A DNA stretch of 64,000 nt from Gnetum montanum (GCA_015680685.1 MNCI01024231.1:82108-146107), one strand, 5' to 3'; numbered from the stretch's first letter, positions 1 through 13,869 are shown. Notes: generated by a model from the letters alone, not told the origin. Program-made: numbers and translations.

Positions 1-1884
1 TTAAAAAATCATGTCACACATGTCAAGTTAGTCCAAGATTTAGATTCAAATCCAACTTGAGAATCACACCCAAAACCAATTCTAGGATATTCTAGACATC
101 CATAAGCTCCTCAACAAAACCAAGTGCTTGAACTGATGATAGACCCAAGTGATGGAGGTATACAGGCGTAATTTGAGGTGGTGAATGATAATGAAGAGAT
201 TGATGACTTGGATCTTCCAATTGTGGTTAGAAAAGGAGTGAGGTCATGTGTAAAATATCCCATTTCTAATTATCTCACATACTCCAAATTATTATGTAAT
301 TATAGGGCATTTCTTTTAAAGGTTGATGAGACAAAAGCTCTAAGGTATATCATTGAGGCTTTCAAAGATTCCCAATGGAATGAAGCTATGATGGAGGAAA
401 CAAAGAGTTTGGAAGACAATGAAAGATGTAAAATAGTCCACCTACCTAAAGGAAAGAAACTTGTGGGGAGAAAATGAATGTTTACTATCAAGTATGGTCA
501 TGATGGAAACATTGAAGGATACAAGGCTAGACTTGTGGCACAAGGGTTCACCTAAATGTATGGGGTAGACTATGAAGAAACCTTTTCTCCTGTGGAAAAA
601 CTCAATTCTATTAGGGTTTTATTATCTATAGCTGCAAATCTGGATTGGGGGCTCCATCAACTCGACATCAAAAATGCCTTTCTAAATGATACACTGGAAT
701 AAGAAGTTTACATGAGGATACCACCTAGTTTTGAATCTCAAGAAGGTACAAGTAAAGTATGTAGAATAAAGAAGTTGCTCTACAGACTCAAACAATCTCC
801 TCAAGTTTGGTTTACCTAATTTAGTAGTGTGATGAAGCAACTTGGATATGAGCAAGGATAAGCTGATCTTACTTTATTTGTTAAAGAAGGGAAGCATGGT
901 AAAAGATGAATCTTTATTTTTTATGTCGATGATATAGTGATTATAGGAGATGATGATCATGAGATTGAAGATCTCAAAATGAAGACCCAAGTAGAGTTCA
1001 AGGTCAAATTTCTTAGTCCACTAAAGTACTTTTTAGGAATGGAAATTGCTAGAAACAAGAAAGGGATTTTCATCTCCCAAAGGAAATACATCACAAATTT
1101 ACTTAAAGAGACTAGCAAGATGGAGTGTATACTAGGAGGAACTCCATTGGAATGAAACTGGAAATAGAAGACTACTGAAGAAGATCTTGTTGTAAATTGA
1201 GAAAGCTATCAACTCTTGTTGGTAAATTTATCTATTTGTCTCCCACTAGGACAAATATTGCTTTTAGCGTAAGTATTGTTAGCTAGGTCATGCATGCTCC
1301 TACAAAGAGACACCAAGATGTTGTAAATAAAATTCTAAGGTATCGAAAGGGATGCCTAGAGAAGAAACTATTGTTCAAGAAGTGTAATGAACTAGACATT
1401 GTTGGTTTTGTTAATGCATATTAGGTTGGAGCTGCTGAAGATAGCAAGCCTACTACAAGATATTGTACCAACTTATGGGGAAATGTACTGACATGGAGAA
1501 ACAAAAAATAATTTGTTGTATCACGTAGTAGTGTAGATGCTAAATATAGAGCTATAGCATATGGAATCTATGAACTCATTTGGCTATAAAGATTGATAGA
1601 AGATCTTAAGATATTCCAAAGTTATTCCATGAGGTTGTTTAGCAATAGTAAGTCTACCATCAGTATCATTCAAAATAAAATCAAGCATGATCATATGAAG
1701 CATGCAAGAATTGATAGGAATTTCATAAAAAATTAAGTTGACAATGAAAAAATTGCTCTATCCTACATTTCTACCAAGATGCAAGAAGTTGATATTCTCA
1801 AGAAGGACTTATGTAGACCAAGATTTGATTCTTTTGTTAGCAAGCTAGGAATGATAGATATCTACTCACCAGCTTGAGGGAAAG
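1..1884 (+). pseudogene. Ty1/copia pol remnant (reverse transcriptase and RNase H)
   Basis: This is the 3' part of a copia polyprotein gene; the 5' part lies before the window. One reading frame can be followed from 178 to 1155 without a frameshift. It shows the RT opening LPKGKK, then GYKARLVA, GVDYEETF, LHQLDIKNAFLN, and the catalytic YVDDIVI at 922-942, followed by LKYFLGMEIAR. In-frame stops lie at 475, 553, 700, 817, 859, 907 and 1153. RNase H follows to about 1860 with frame changes; traces of the usual end of the protein (REMNANT of the DIYSPA region) lie at 1850-1876. The reading frame is therefore killed mainly by point substitutions, not indels. It cannot make a working enzyme. The assignment to copia is firm; the sublineage is not determined. 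Confidence 0.93.
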
Positions 1885-2128
1885 TGTTAGAAAGTTAGAA
1901 TAAAGCTTGATCAAATAAGTCCTAATTTTGTGGGTCAACTTATCAAAATTATTTGATTCTCTAAATCAATTTTTGTCATCAATATCTATCAGTTCGTTTC
2001 TAGATTTCTTATTCCTTATTTAGTAGATTTCCTATTGTAAATTTTTCCTATAAGTTACTGTAATTTTTGATTCAAGATGAATTAGAGAAAGAAAGAATTA
2101 CTTTTTCAATCTTTTCTTCTCTTCTTCA
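1885..2128 (+). repeat. Copia 3' LTR (right edge approximate)
   Basis: The LTR opens with TGTTAG at 1885, directly after the purine tract TTGAGGGAAAG that follows the end of copia pol. It ends in a pyrimidine-rich stretch closing with CTTCTTCA near 2128. Right of this the sequence matches the interior of the env-like ORF seen in the second Athila-like unit (about 36940 onward), so the copia element is inserted in that ORF. The 5' LTR is outside the window, so neither the target duplication nor the exact edge can be confirmed. Confidence 0.65.
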
Positions 2129-4233
2129 TGCTTTGTCCACTTCTTGGGTGGAGATGATGAAAGATAAAATCCCTACAAAAGTAGTCTAGGAAGGGGAGCA
2201 TCAGTCACCACCTCCACCACCCACTCATGAAACAATGTTAAGGCCCATGCTACCATTGAGCACATGTGTGAAATACATGAGAAATTCTTGCAATATTCGT
2301 AGGCAAGAATAAGTGGTGGTGATGCATTTGTGTACGAACCAACCATGAGCCACCTCAACAAAGTGGCTTAAACCATAAGTCAAATGGAGGGTGGTGCACA
2401 AATGTTTTTTTCCCAAAAAATGTAGCTACTTTCAAGGTTAAATTCAATTTCCAGAGAGGTAATGGTGTCCCTCTCATAATAGAAATAATTCTTAGAGATC
2501 CTTGGAAATTACTCTACCCTTTTGGTACATTTGGAGGAGGGTGAGGGGGCTATCTTCCTGGTGATGTAACACCAAGGGTAGGAGATAGTGATAAAAGTGG
2601 TTGTTGATTAAGTGGGTAAAGCTCTCAATGCTTTGATGAAAACTGTATTAGACATTGCTGCACTTAGAGATGTGTGAATGTCCATTGGAACTATAAGTGA
2701 GAGATTAAGTGCAACCTAGCATGAGAAATTACTAGATTGATTGGTGGGAACCAAGCAATTGATTTTAAATGTCTTTATCCTTTTGGATACCATCACTACT
2801 ACCCAGTCGAGGCTAGTTGAGGTAAGAGGTAAGTACATTATCATGGAGGGGCAACTCAAAATAGCTAGAGTAGAAAACCAACACTTGGCTATTGAGGTGG
2901 TTGAATTTAGATTGTGCCTCATTGATCCCATGCTACTGAGCCAAGCAGTTACATGAGATGAAGCTTTCCAAAAGCTTCAAGCCAAACTCAAGGTGGCTAA
3001 GTATGCCAAGGAGTTGGTAGTTTTTAAGTAATCCTTAGCCAATGCCATGATGTACAACATTCAGAAAGACTTGGTTTAGACTCGCTAGGAAAATGAAACT
3101 TTGACTACTCAAAGTCATCGCCTGCAAAATGTTGATGCACAAAAGTAACAAATTTCTAAATTCATCCATCAATAGTAGGAGTATCTTACTAGGGTAAACA
3201 CTAAACTAAGGAGGTTGGCAATAGAAAACAAAAATCTCTCAGTGGAGTAGGTACATGCCCTTTGCCAGAAGTATACAATAGAAATCATCACCTTGAAGAA
3301 CAAGGCCCTCAAATTTGAGAGGGTTAAGAACCATCATAGAGACTAGGTTGGCTTTCTAGAAGGAAATCAATGAAAAACATATCAAACTGATGAAGGTACA
3401 GGTGAATGAGATCCTTCAATAGCTCTATTAAGGAGGCGATATTTGGTAGCCCATCATTGATGGATTGAACAAATATAACAAAGTAGAAATTTACATGAAG
3501 GAGTTGCAGGTCAAGGAAATGACAGAAAAAATGGAGCTCAACAACCTATGATATGCAATCATATGCAATCATGGTAATGCTAACTACTAGAAGGCTATGG
3601 TCAAATTTGGAGAAGTAGGTGGCCAAATCATACTTATTATATAAGGTCAAGTTCAAACACCATAAAGAGACTAAGGAGAAGCTTGAGGTTGTAAATGTTG
3701 AAGTTAACATTCTCAGAAAATGATTTACTTATTAGAGATTAATTATTGAGAACCTAGCCAAGAGATTGAATGAGTACCAGGAGCTATAGAACATTGTTAA
3801 GTAATTTGATGTGGAACAAAAGCAATTCATAGCCTAGTTCATGAATGTGAAGGAGTTATTTCTCATAATGCCCTATTCATGGGATATTCCAATTCTGATC
3901 CACATTAGTGAAGCATCGTGGACCATGAATGATCCCTAGAGTAAGAAGGAGAAGATGAAGGCATTGTTGAACACCTTCTGTCTTCCACCAATAGTTGTAG
4001 GTATAGCAGGAAAACCATAACCATAGGCTCCACAATAACTAATTCATGCTCTAAAAGATAGAGAAGGTCCTTCTGTGCCTTAGGAACCTCTATTACCTAG
4101 GACTATCTGATCTTCTTCTTCATTTTCAATCTACCAGATGGATTGTATTGCTAATTTTTTTATAGTGTCTAATTTTTTTGTCATGAATATGCAATTTTGT
4201 AATGATTGTAAATTCATACAATTGGGCACTTAG
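2129..4233 (+). pseudogene. Env-like third ORF of first Athila-like unit, C-terminal coiled-coil part
   Basis: This is the downstream two thirds of the ORF that is complete at 36064-39031. The two align base by base over most of their length, sharing for example a stretch around 2846-2882 and 37653-37689. The conceptual protein is rich in K, E, Q and L with heptad-like spacing, consistent with a long coiled coil. The end is a conserved motif (DIPILxHI, then MNDP, K, EK, ALL) and a stop at 4231. There are many in-frame stops, mostly TAA and TAG where glutamine is likely, and at several of these sites the other copy is still open. The copia insertion removed the 5' part. The function of the family is unknown; the position between pol and the 3' LTR matches the env-like ORF of Athila elements. 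Confidence 0.75.
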
Positions 4234-4364
4234 TGTCAATGAGCTTTTTGTTTGGTTGTTTGTCTGTATGTCAATTAAGTTAGTCAATAATCCCATACCT
4301 TTCCAAAATTTTGTAAAGAACTTGTTCCTTCTTTTGTTCACTTAAGGACAAGTTTTTATTCAGT

Positions 4365-4374
4365 CATGGGGGTA
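4365..4374 (+). other. Polypurine tract of first Athila-like unit
   Basis: CATGGGGGTA lies directly before the LTR start TGATGA. The equivalent tract AGTGGGGGTA precedes LTR-B at 39158-39167, and H has a matching tract on the opposite strand beside 5974. It would prime plus-strand DNA synthesis. Confidence 0.75.
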
Positions 4375-5134
4375 TGATGAATCATGCGTCGTTGGACCAC
4401 GTTGATGGGATGCTATCGATGCAACCTCATGGATGGAATCTCATCAATGTAGGGTTTTCTACATTGACAGGTATCAGTTGACATGGCACCCTATCATTGC
4501 CTATAAATGTATGCCTATCTAATGCATTTATGGTAATTATTTCATTAGTTGTAGAAAACCTCTTGTAGTTTATTTTCTCCAAACTTAGAATATTTTCTAA
4601 GTCCCCACAGTAGAAGTTAAAGAAGTATATGGATCTTTATTTAAACATTGATGTACTTGAGCACCTCAATGTGAACAACAATAATGATGAATTTTCATGA
4701 TCAAACCTTGTAGTACTTCAAATGGATTAGTGTTTCCCTTATGTATTTATTATTCATGGACTTGAATTTAATGAATTTTAATTAAGTAATTAATACTGAT
4801 TAAATAAAAATCACTTTGAGTATATGTTGCGCTTGGTAATCCTAATAGTGCCTAATGTTTGGTAGCCCAGTAGCATTGCAACGTGTTTAGGATGTGTATG
4901 GAAAGTGGGAATGGATGCTTCTGATATAATTAATTAAGTGTTAGCTAGTTGTTAGATTAATTATATTAGTTAAATATAAATTTAACTTTATGTCCAGCAC
5001 TTAGAAGAATCTAGTGAGAAAGAAAAAATGATAAAAATCATGTGCCTTAGTAACACTTGATCATACTTTTGCATTTCACAAGTGAAACTAGAAAGACAAA
5101 AATGATGTCCTTGATATTCACTTTCTAGACCTAG
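4375..5134 (+). repeat. LTR-A, 5' portion, interrupted by element H
   Basis: The LTR starts TGATGAAT after the purine tract. A TATA box (CCTATAAATG) lies at 4500-4509. It aligns with LTR-B (39168-39991) up to the words CTTTCTAGACCTAG and is then cut by the inverted LTR of element H. The missing end of LTR-A is found at 28302-28399, giving a rebuilt length of about 858 bp. The ends form the short inverted pair TGATGA and TCATCA. Confidence 0.88.
5130..5134. other. Left target site duplication of element H (CCTAG)
   Basis: CCTAG at 5130-5134 is repeated at 28297-28301, just outside the two ends of H. LTR-B reads CCTAGTGAAG without interruption at the matching place, which is the empty site. 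Confidence 0.9.
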
Positions 5135-5974
5135 TGATGAATGGTAAATACCCCTACGCTCAACCATATGAATCACTAAGTGTTCACATGCAACCCAATC
5201 GAATTCTTTTGACCCTTTGTCTTATGGTATAGTAGCCTTTAGGAAGTGAGCTTGTCCTAATAGTTATTTGTTGTCTTTCCAATTATACTTGTGATATCCA
5301 AAGGTATGGTTAAGTGTAATTGAGGTGTATGATTCTCATTATTTTTATCTTTTATGTTTTGATTGATTAAATAAAGGATGAAAGGAATGAAATAATTTAA
5401 TTGCTAATTAAATCTAACTAAATAACCAATGTCTAACTAATCCTAACATAAGCATTCGATTCCACTTTCTGAACACATCCCGAACACATATAATGCTACT
5501 AGGTTACCAAACATTAAGCATTAATGGGATTACCAAGTGTCATGCACATGCTCAAAGTGATCATAATTATGTTCTTAATTAATTGCTATTTAATCTAGAT
5601 TAATTACTTAAAAATAAAGAAAATTGCATAAAAAATTAAATGCATGAAGAAAATATTTAATCTATTTAAAGTGCTACAAGGTTTATTAGAAATATTATCT
5701 TTATTGTCACACATACTACTATGCTTAGGTACAAAAGTGCTCAAATAAAGATCGATACACTCAATGACTCATGGTATGGATACTTAAGGAAAATATTCTA
5801 ACTTTGGGGAAGAAAACCTATAAGAGCTCTACTATACTATGACCAAAGACTCCCAAACCATGTGTCCAAGTGTTATATTTATAAGTTGTCATACATTGTG
5901 CGATATCAGATATTCAACATAGCTATCCAATATTAAGGCACTAATATCAAAGTAAGATAAAATACACTTCATCA
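5135..5974 (-). repeat. 3' LTR of element H
   Basis: On the + strand it begins TGATGAATGG and ends CACTTCATCA. The stretch ACCCCTACGCTCAACCATAT near the left edge recurs with changes at 27432, 42351 and 50684 in the other - strand LTRs. The purine tract GTCATGGGGATA (read on the - strand) flanks 5974. Length is 840 bp. Confidence 0.88.
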
Positions 5975-8058
5975 TATCCCCATGACTGAATGATAACTCA
6001 TCCTCAAGTAAGGAGAAAGAGGAACAAGTTGCTTACAAAATATTGAGAAGGTATGGAATTATTGACTGACAAGTAACCTAACTCATATGAAATAGACAAA
6101 TTCTAAGTGCCAAAGTATATAGATTTACAATCTTTTATAAAATTGGGTGTTCATGATAATAGAATTAAACACCTTAGCCAAAATTGACATTCAACACCTT
6201 TGGCAACTAAATAACAAGGGAGAAGATTCATTGATCATGAAGGAGCCTTGTCACATGATGTTTTTTTTATTCCTTGGTGAAGATAGTCCTTCTTCTAGTC
6301 CATGCTTTCCTCTACAATCACAACAAAATCATGGATTAGTATGCAATGTAAAATTTATAGCTTTTAGGTACCTTATCTTGTCGGTAGTTACACTTGGCTA
6401 GGTTGTGATTATGGTGGATTTTTTTTAATAGTATTTGATTTCTACAACTATCAAAGTTTGATAAAAGGATTTAACATTATGGATTGATCATGTTAGTGTT
6501 AGTCCTTAGTTAAACCTTTGTGGGAGTTGGAAATGTTATTCATAAAAAAACCCTAAGTGACCCCCACAACATAGAGTGTAGCTATGGTAGTGCAAAAATT
6601 GAAAAATGGGATGAAATGAATAAGCAGTTCATCATTAAATTTTGAAAAGCTTAAACATTATAAAATGTTTAAAGAGGGTTAAAAAATTCACAACAATAAA
6701 AAAGAGGATTTCACTAAAAAAATTGTGAAGATGCATATAATTGGATGTCATTGATGGGTCACACAAAAGGATTTCATTATGAGAATGCCTAAGGATAAAG
6801 AACTTAACTATTCCAACCAAAAGTTATGCAAGTGGATCCTTTCCAAAGCAAGCACATGCCCTTTATTGCCCTTGCATATCCTCAAACCAAGGAGTCCATG
6901 TGCCCCATGGATGATTAATTGTTATAGAAAGGTAAGTATGAAAATCCAAAAGAAACTACCTAAGAATTTCAACACATCAAACTAAGACATTAAATAAGGA
7001 CAGGAACACTAGTAGTGAGGTGAGGCATGGAAAGAATAGATGGATGAGAGAGAGAAAGTGAAATGGAGTTCTTGATTAATGTCACATGAAGTTCCTTGTG
7101 AATTTTGTGGTTAAATGATTTAGTAAAAAACATCCTTACTCTAGACCAAAACCAAGCATGTTTAGTGACTTCACATCATCACTCTAAGACTAGTCCATCT
7201 CCTTGAGATACAAGAGTGCTCCCACAAATCAAACATCATTACTTATTTACAGGAAAAAAGAAAATAGGAAGTGAGAAAGGGCTTTAGTTAAAAGAGATCT
7301 TCATGCATGGGTAACATATCTTTCTGGTCCCATAACCAATGCTTGTAGCTCATTTATTTTGTTTAAGGGGTATGCTTTAAATTTCCATCATTTTTTAAAA
7401 TGGGAACCTCACCATGTAGAGACTTATTCAACTTCCTATTATTGGTTGACATAAAACATTAAGAGATCCATGAAAAATACACTTGCACTCAAATCAGTAG
7501 AAGGAAACAAAGAGTATTGAGTTCCCTTGAAGTCATACCTTATTCAAGCCCTTGAATCCTTCCCATGTCCAAAAACTACCAAGGTCACAAGTTCATTAAA
7601 GGTTTGTTAAGGAAAAGGACCTCATACTTTCAAAATCAGAAACATCATAGAGTTTTTGGATGGGTGGATGACATGGACTCACTACCTATTTCATGAAAAA
7701 GAAACCATGTCTTAGTTATCAATAACAAAATTCAAAGCTAGAACCCAAATAGTAACAATGAAATAACCAAATAGCACATGCCCACATCAAGAAAACCACA
7801 TTGTACCATGTTGGAAATAAGGCACACTATTATTAGAATAGATTAAGAAAATTGCACCAAAATAAAGAAAAATATATAAGAAATTGTAAAATAGTCAAGA
7901 AAAACAAAACATATTAATATTTTTGTAAAACAAAACAAAAATGATGTAACAATAAAAAGAAGAGAAACAAAAAGGATTTAAAAAAAAGAAAGTGTAAATA
8001 AAAAATGTGTAAAAAAAACAAAAAAACTAAAGAGCCATTTATATGATTAGCATGAATG
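5975..8058 (-). other. Noncoding 3' internal region of element H
   Basis: From 5975 to about 6130 the sequence matches, in reverse, the 3' untranslated part of the first unit (4200-4374). The stretch 6130-6530 matches nothing that I recognise and its 84-codon open frame is not convincing. From 6530 to 8058 it matches, by eye, the spacer between pol and the env-like ORF in the second unit (34740-36060, opposite strand) and in D (46800-48100). An A-rich run at 7840-8040 is the T-rich tract that follows pol in all three copies. The env-like ORF itself has been deleted. Confidence 0.7.
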
Positions 8059-8063
8059 GCTAT
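8059..8063. other. Left target site duplication of chromovirus G (GCTAT)
   Basis: GCTAT at 8059-8063 recurs at 21831-21835 outside the other end of G. Joining the flanks restores a stretch that matches the end of pol and start of spacer in the second unit (34679-34720). Confidence 0.9.
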
Positions 8064-10764
8064 TGTAACACCCTACCCTAGCTAGGGAAGGGTGATGTGT
8101 AGGATCAAGTAATCTTAGCATAGAAGCATGATAAGTAGAACCAATAATGTGTAAAATACATGATAATAAGAAAGGTAAAATAGTACAAAACTTTCCTACC
8201 ATGCCAAAAATCAAACATACATATCACGTTATAGAAATGCATGTCTCTACATAAAGAAAACTATACACTGCTCTACGAAAATACAAAAAACACATAAACC
8301 TCATCATCGCATATAGAATAGTATAGAGAGTTTCATACAAGGATATCTAGTCCACACTACTATACATGAAAATATACATTAACCAAGCACTAAATATTTT
8401 CTCCTTCTCTACCCTTCCTCTCCATGCTTGTCTAGGCTGCTACACCTTTCACCTATAATTAAATCAAGTTAGTACATAACTCAGTGGGAAGCCTTCACAC
8501 TTCCCTTACTAGATGGTTGACAAGTGGTAAACTAGAGGAAAGGAGTGGGGTACAAGGTAACTTGAAACCACTGTTAGTCTTATGCATGCTCAAAATAACA
8601 AACACCACATCACTCATAAAGCTAACATACTATCATACAATCACAAAAAAATCCATGGTTTGACATCATCTATCATGCCCATGTCAACATACCCATGATA
8701 TACCATAATAGTCCATGATCCACACAATCATAGTCCTAACAGAACACCTATTCTCAAGTATATGAATCACAAACGAATACTATCACATACAAAGCCCATG
8801 TGGTTGCTACCATATCCATGCTCAATGTATCATATGAAATGTTTCCATGAGTACTCACAACAACCATTGCCTGTAGATCTTTTTGTAGTCTTTTATTTAT
8901 CTAGTCGATGCTAGGGTCTATCAACCTATGACTTGCAACCACTAAACTTTTGAAGGATTGATGATATGGCTGAACACACCTATGTCATGGACCAGCCATA
9001 GGGACAAACACACTTATGCTCTCTCACCCTTAGGATGAGGCTTGAGATAGAAGCCTCATTAATGCATCATAGTGGGGGTCAATCAATACTACCTCCAAGG
9101 TGCCTCATTACCAATTAGTCCACACCCTCATGCTAGCACTACATACAAATGACCATCACAAGCATCCTCACGAAAACATATGCACAATTCAGCTAACTTA
9201 AGCCAACATAGATCACAAGCATAACACACCCAAATAACATAACTTCACATATCCACCCACCCCTAATAATTATAATCATTCTATGAAAATAATACCATGA
9301 TGCAATAGAACAACACGAAGACCTTGATATGACAAAACAATATCATATGTCTAAAGAGACATGTGCTTCTATACAAATGACCACTAGAATAACCTTTAAA
9401 ATGATATATTCCCAAAGAGAAAACTGATCCCACAATTAGAAAGTACTTTCCAAAATGATCCCAACGACACTAATTTTATCTAAATCAAACTCCTAAAAGA
9501 AAAGTTATGTGAGTTCAAAGTTTTCTTAATAAACTAATATTTAAATAATATTTAATTACCACCTCAAAGAATTGGAACTTCCAAAAACACTTGCATCCCA
9601 ATAGGCCACGAAAATAGAACATTCCTATCATGCCAATCTCATCAACATCACATATGGTATTCCACAAGTTCACATCATATCATACATCCCATATATATTA
9701 ATAAACAATTCATAACCAAAATCATACAATTTTGGGAAATATGCAAAATAATGTGCCTAAGGTTAGACTTTGAGCCATTTGTCCCACATGCCCTTGTCAC
9801 ATGATCATATACACTAATCCAACATAAAAATACAAGGAAAATGTAAAGACATCCCACCAATTCAAATTGTTGGGGTAAAAAGGTTGAAACAAGTAGAAAA
9901 TTTTCAAAAATCTAGCAATACTCCATTTCAACTCCAACAATTTTTTCACCTACATAGATATGATTGCAACAATCCAAAATCCAAGTTCTGAGAAAGAAAA
10001 AACTGTTTAGAAAGTTCAGAATTCAAAAAAAGAGAGAAAAAAGAAAAATGAATGAAAACAAACTCCTGTGCATTTCTGTAATGCGACAAAAAAAAAGAAA
10101 TAGAACCCAAATCCAATTTTTTTAATAAGTAGTGGTGATGAGGCAGTGACATGAAAAACCATAAAAAACACATATCAAATAAAACTATGCATAAAGCATA
10201 GAGCATAATGATGTGCTTTTCCTCATGTCACGTGAGTTACTTTTTCTTTTTTTCATTTGCATTAGTTATAATTTTTACTTTTTATGAACAAATGATTTTC
10301 ATAAGTGAATATATTTTTTCCTCCATAATTAATATTGTCAACTTTAAACCTACATAATAAACATATCGGGACTCTAAATCAAAATCGGTTTGAACCTACG
10401 AGATCCTTATCATACACTCTACACATTCACATGCCAAAACTATAATCAAGCATCACGGTGTTGTAGTACAAATGCTAAAATAATAAAATCACACATAAAG
10501 CATAAAAACATACTAGATAAGTTCTCTTGTACCCCAATCTAACACCCCTACCAACAACATCACCTATCTAACACATCACATAGGTCTAGTCTACATAATC
10601 ACATTAGTCAAGCATGTAAAGATAGCATAATCATAACATAAAAACGAAGCCTCATAACATATAAAGTACATTAACTTGTTCCCAAAACCCCACTAGGACT
10701 CCACATGTAATGTATAACTCATAAGTGGATAACCATACCTACTATCTCTGGATGGGATGTAACA
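8064..10764 (-). repeat. 3' LTR of chromovirus G
   Basis: On the + strand it runs from TGTAACACCCTACCC to GGGATGTAACA, 2701 bp. It aligns with 18477-21137 over its full length, with scattered substitutions and small indels (for example an extra ACACAGAAGCATGATAACT copy near 18550 in the other LTR). The purine tract AAGGAGGGAAG (read on the - strand) adjoins 10764. Confidence 0.92.
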
Positions 10765-12658
10765 CGCTTCCCTCCTTGAGAATCTTCCTCCTGGAAGATC
10801 TTAGGATGAGCTATGCACATCACTATCTCCACCTTCCAAGTAGCCTTTGAAGCTCCATGTTTACTCCATAAAATTTTAACCATAAGAACAACTTTATTGC
10901 ATAGTTATCGCACCATACGATCAACAATCTTTACTGGTTTCCAGACATAAATAACATCAGACTATAGTTGTATTCCTAAATGGCGAATCACATGATGTTC
11001 ATTAGTCACATAATGTCGTAGCATAGAGATATGAAATACATCATGGATATGTGCGAAATGAGGAGGTAATGCTATCTAATACACCACTTTCCAAATATTT
11101 TGTAATACATAAAATGGACCAATGTAGCTAGGAGCCAATTTCCCTTTTCGGCAAAATCGAGTAAGGCATTTCAAAGGAGAAACATGAAGAAATACATGAT
11201 CTCTGACTAAAAACTCTAGTGTCCTTCAACACTAATTAGAATATGCTAGTTGCCTATCCTATGTAGCTCTCAATCTATCTTGGATCTCTCGAATTTTCTT
11301 TGTAGTTTGCCTCACCAAATCTATGCTCACCTACTAACGATCTTCTATAGTGTCCCAACATAAAAGTATTCTACAAGGCCTACCATATAATATCTCATAT
11401 GGTATTGCTTGTAAACTCTCTTGATAACTATTTTTATATGAAAATTCAACTAATGGTAGCATCTGATCCCAACCTTCTCTATACTACAGAGCATAGGCTC
11501 TCAACATGTCTTCTAGAATTTGATTCACCTGTTTAGTTTGACCATCACTTTGTGGATGACATGTTGAACTTATATTCAGCTTTGTACCCATATGCTTCTA
11601 AAATTTTTGCCAAAAATATGACATGAATCAAGCATCTCAATGACTAATAATCCATTGTAGCACATCATGCAACTGCACTATCTCTACAAGAAAGAGATGC
11701 ATAGTTTCTACTACACTTACTGATGATAATGTGGCAACAAAATGGCAAACTTTGTCAACAAATCAACAACTACTAAAATAGCATCATGGCCACTACAAGC
11801 TCATGGAAGACCAACAATTAAATCCATACCAATGACATCCCATTTCCACTAAGAAATATTGTGGGAATGCAAATATCCCCTAAATCTTTAATGCTCTATC
11901 TTCACATGCTAGCAAATTAAACAACAAGATAAATACTCTCCTACATTCCTCTTCATAATAGACCACTAATACATCTATCATAAATTTTGGTACATTTTCT
12001 GACTACTTGGATGCATTTGGTATCTACTCAAGTGGGCCTCATCCATTAACTAAATTTGTAGAGCTTCTAGAACACATACTTGGCTATCCCTCCACACGAC
12101 TCCATGACTATTCACAAAGAGTGGCCCATCAAAGGTAATTTGTTGCCTCAATGCCTAACACCAAGGGTAATGTCATTATTTCTCTCATATCAGCTCTTGC
12201 AAATCTAATTGGATTGTTAAGTTATTAAGCTTCCTCATCATCCTACTCAATGCATTTTCTACTTTGTTAGTCTTGCCAGGCCTGTATTTAATAGTGAAAT
12301 CAAAATCAACAAGTAGCTCCACCCATCTAGCTTGTCGTAGGTTTAACTGTGGCTAACTCATAAGATATTGGAGGCTCTTATGGTTAATCCAAATAGTAAC
12401 TTTCTCCCCATATAGATAATGCTACCAAATCTTCAATGCAAAGATCGTAGCATCCAATTCTAAATCATGCACAAGATATCTAGTTTCATGTGACCTCAAT
12501 TGATAGGATGCATAAGCCACAACCTATCCATCTTACATCAACACATAACCAAATCCATCCCCAGAATCATCTATAATAACATCATATGGATGTCTTGGTG
12601 TAGGAGAGATTAGCATTGGAGTGATCACTACTTTATGCTTCAACTTCTCAAATGTAGC
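10765..12658 (-). pseudogene. Chromovirus G pol: RNase H, integrase and chromodomain-like end
   Basis: This is the C-terminal half of pol, reading right to left. RNase H covers about 12250-12658, with HSLQYL and the closing words KYRPGKTN near 12290. Integrase follows to about 10930, rich in stops. The end at about 10831-10960 has the pattern VKILWSKHG followed by ATWKVE, which fits the chromodomain of group II chromoviruses. TAG and TAA stops and a few frameshifts make it nonfunctional. Its upstream half continues at 15800 beyond element I. Confidence 0.87.
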
Positions 12659-12663
12659 CTAAC
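12659..12663. other. Left target site duplication of element I (CTAAC)
   Basis: CTAAC occurs here and at 15795-15799. The pol frame of G resumes on both sides when one copy and the insert are removed. Confidence 0.88.
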
Positions 12664-13857
12664 TGTTGGCGACCGTTTGGGACACGACTGCCAACAAGTG
12701 TCCTCGAACAGGATTTAGGTGCCTGCTGGTCTCTAGCAACACCAAGGCCTAGATACCTCCAATTAAACTCAGTAGTTAATGTGAGTATGTGTGTGTGCTG
12801 TTGCGGCATGCGGTTGTGAGAAATGTAATGATTGCGTTGTGTGTAACTACAAATGACTTACTTTAAAGAGATTTAGCCAACTTTGCCAAGTACTGTGAGT
12901 TGTTGAAAATTTTCTATTTTGTTCAACTACCTAGTCTACGTGGTCCTTATAATACCTACTTGTAACAAATAAAATTTTGCAAAAACATTTGAGCACAACT
13001 CCGCAATCTACTCCTAATTTTCCCCAGAGAAAGAGATAGTTCCACAAGAAAACTAGAAATAGAGCAAGATTCGATGGAAATAAGCAGAAAAGAAAAGAAA
13101 GCAGATTTGTGTAGACCTAAAATATTTAAACAAGGTAAAATGACACGAGTAAACACTTCACAATAAAGCTATCCCAAATTCAATATCTACGAATTGTTCA
13201 AACTTCCAAGGCTCAAACAAGCAATATCTTCAAGACAATCCTACTATGCTACCAAAAATTGCTGCGTAAACTACCACGTACAAGACTTCATTTTGACTAC
13301 ATAATCAATGTCAAGGATTGCATTGAAATAGAACCTTTAAAAGACATGACAATTTCTAATTGAAATACCATGGAAATTCAATTTAAAGATAAAAAGAAGC
13401 TATTCTGGTCCCGTGAAAATACCAAAGATTTTCTGAACCCTCTCGACTACTGAATTGTTCAACTGCGTGACTACAAATAGAGGCTCTCTTACAACAATCC
13501 CAATAGCAGTTTCCACACATTGCATAATAACGAAATTTACTACTAAAATTCTCTTAAGGCTTTTAAACACAAGCACTTCTATGGCAAAATTTTAATAGAA
13601 ATTTCTATCGGGCAACAAGAACAGTAAGAGCAATCTAAAAATCCCAAAATTATTTGCCAAGGATGATACTATCTAAACCACTAGCTAAAAAATTTAAACA
13701 AAAAAAAAAATAAAACATAACTCACAGGACAATGACAAAGATGCTGAAATCTTTTCTTTAGCAAGCCATCTTACAAGCAATCTTCTTTACAAATCTTCCA
13801 AGATCCCAAGTGTGATGTGTGAGACCCCTTGTGATGATTCTCCTTGACCCCTAAAGC

Positions 13858-13869
13858 CTTTTTATAGGG
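13858..13869 (-). promoter_or_regulatory. TATA box of element I
   Basis: The - strand reads CCTATAAAAAGG, lying about 1.9 kb inside from the right end. This fits an LTR with a long U3 (which holds the gene fragments) and about 1.2 kb of R plus U5. The call is from sequence match only. Confidence 0.5.

Noticed and set aside
6147-6401. 84-codon open frame beside the H 3' region
   Set aside because: It has low complexity, no recognised motif, and lies in a noncoding spacer of a decayed element.
9946-10206. 86-codon - strand open frame
   Set aside because: It lies inside the chromovirus LTR; the other LTR does not keep it open, so it is chance.
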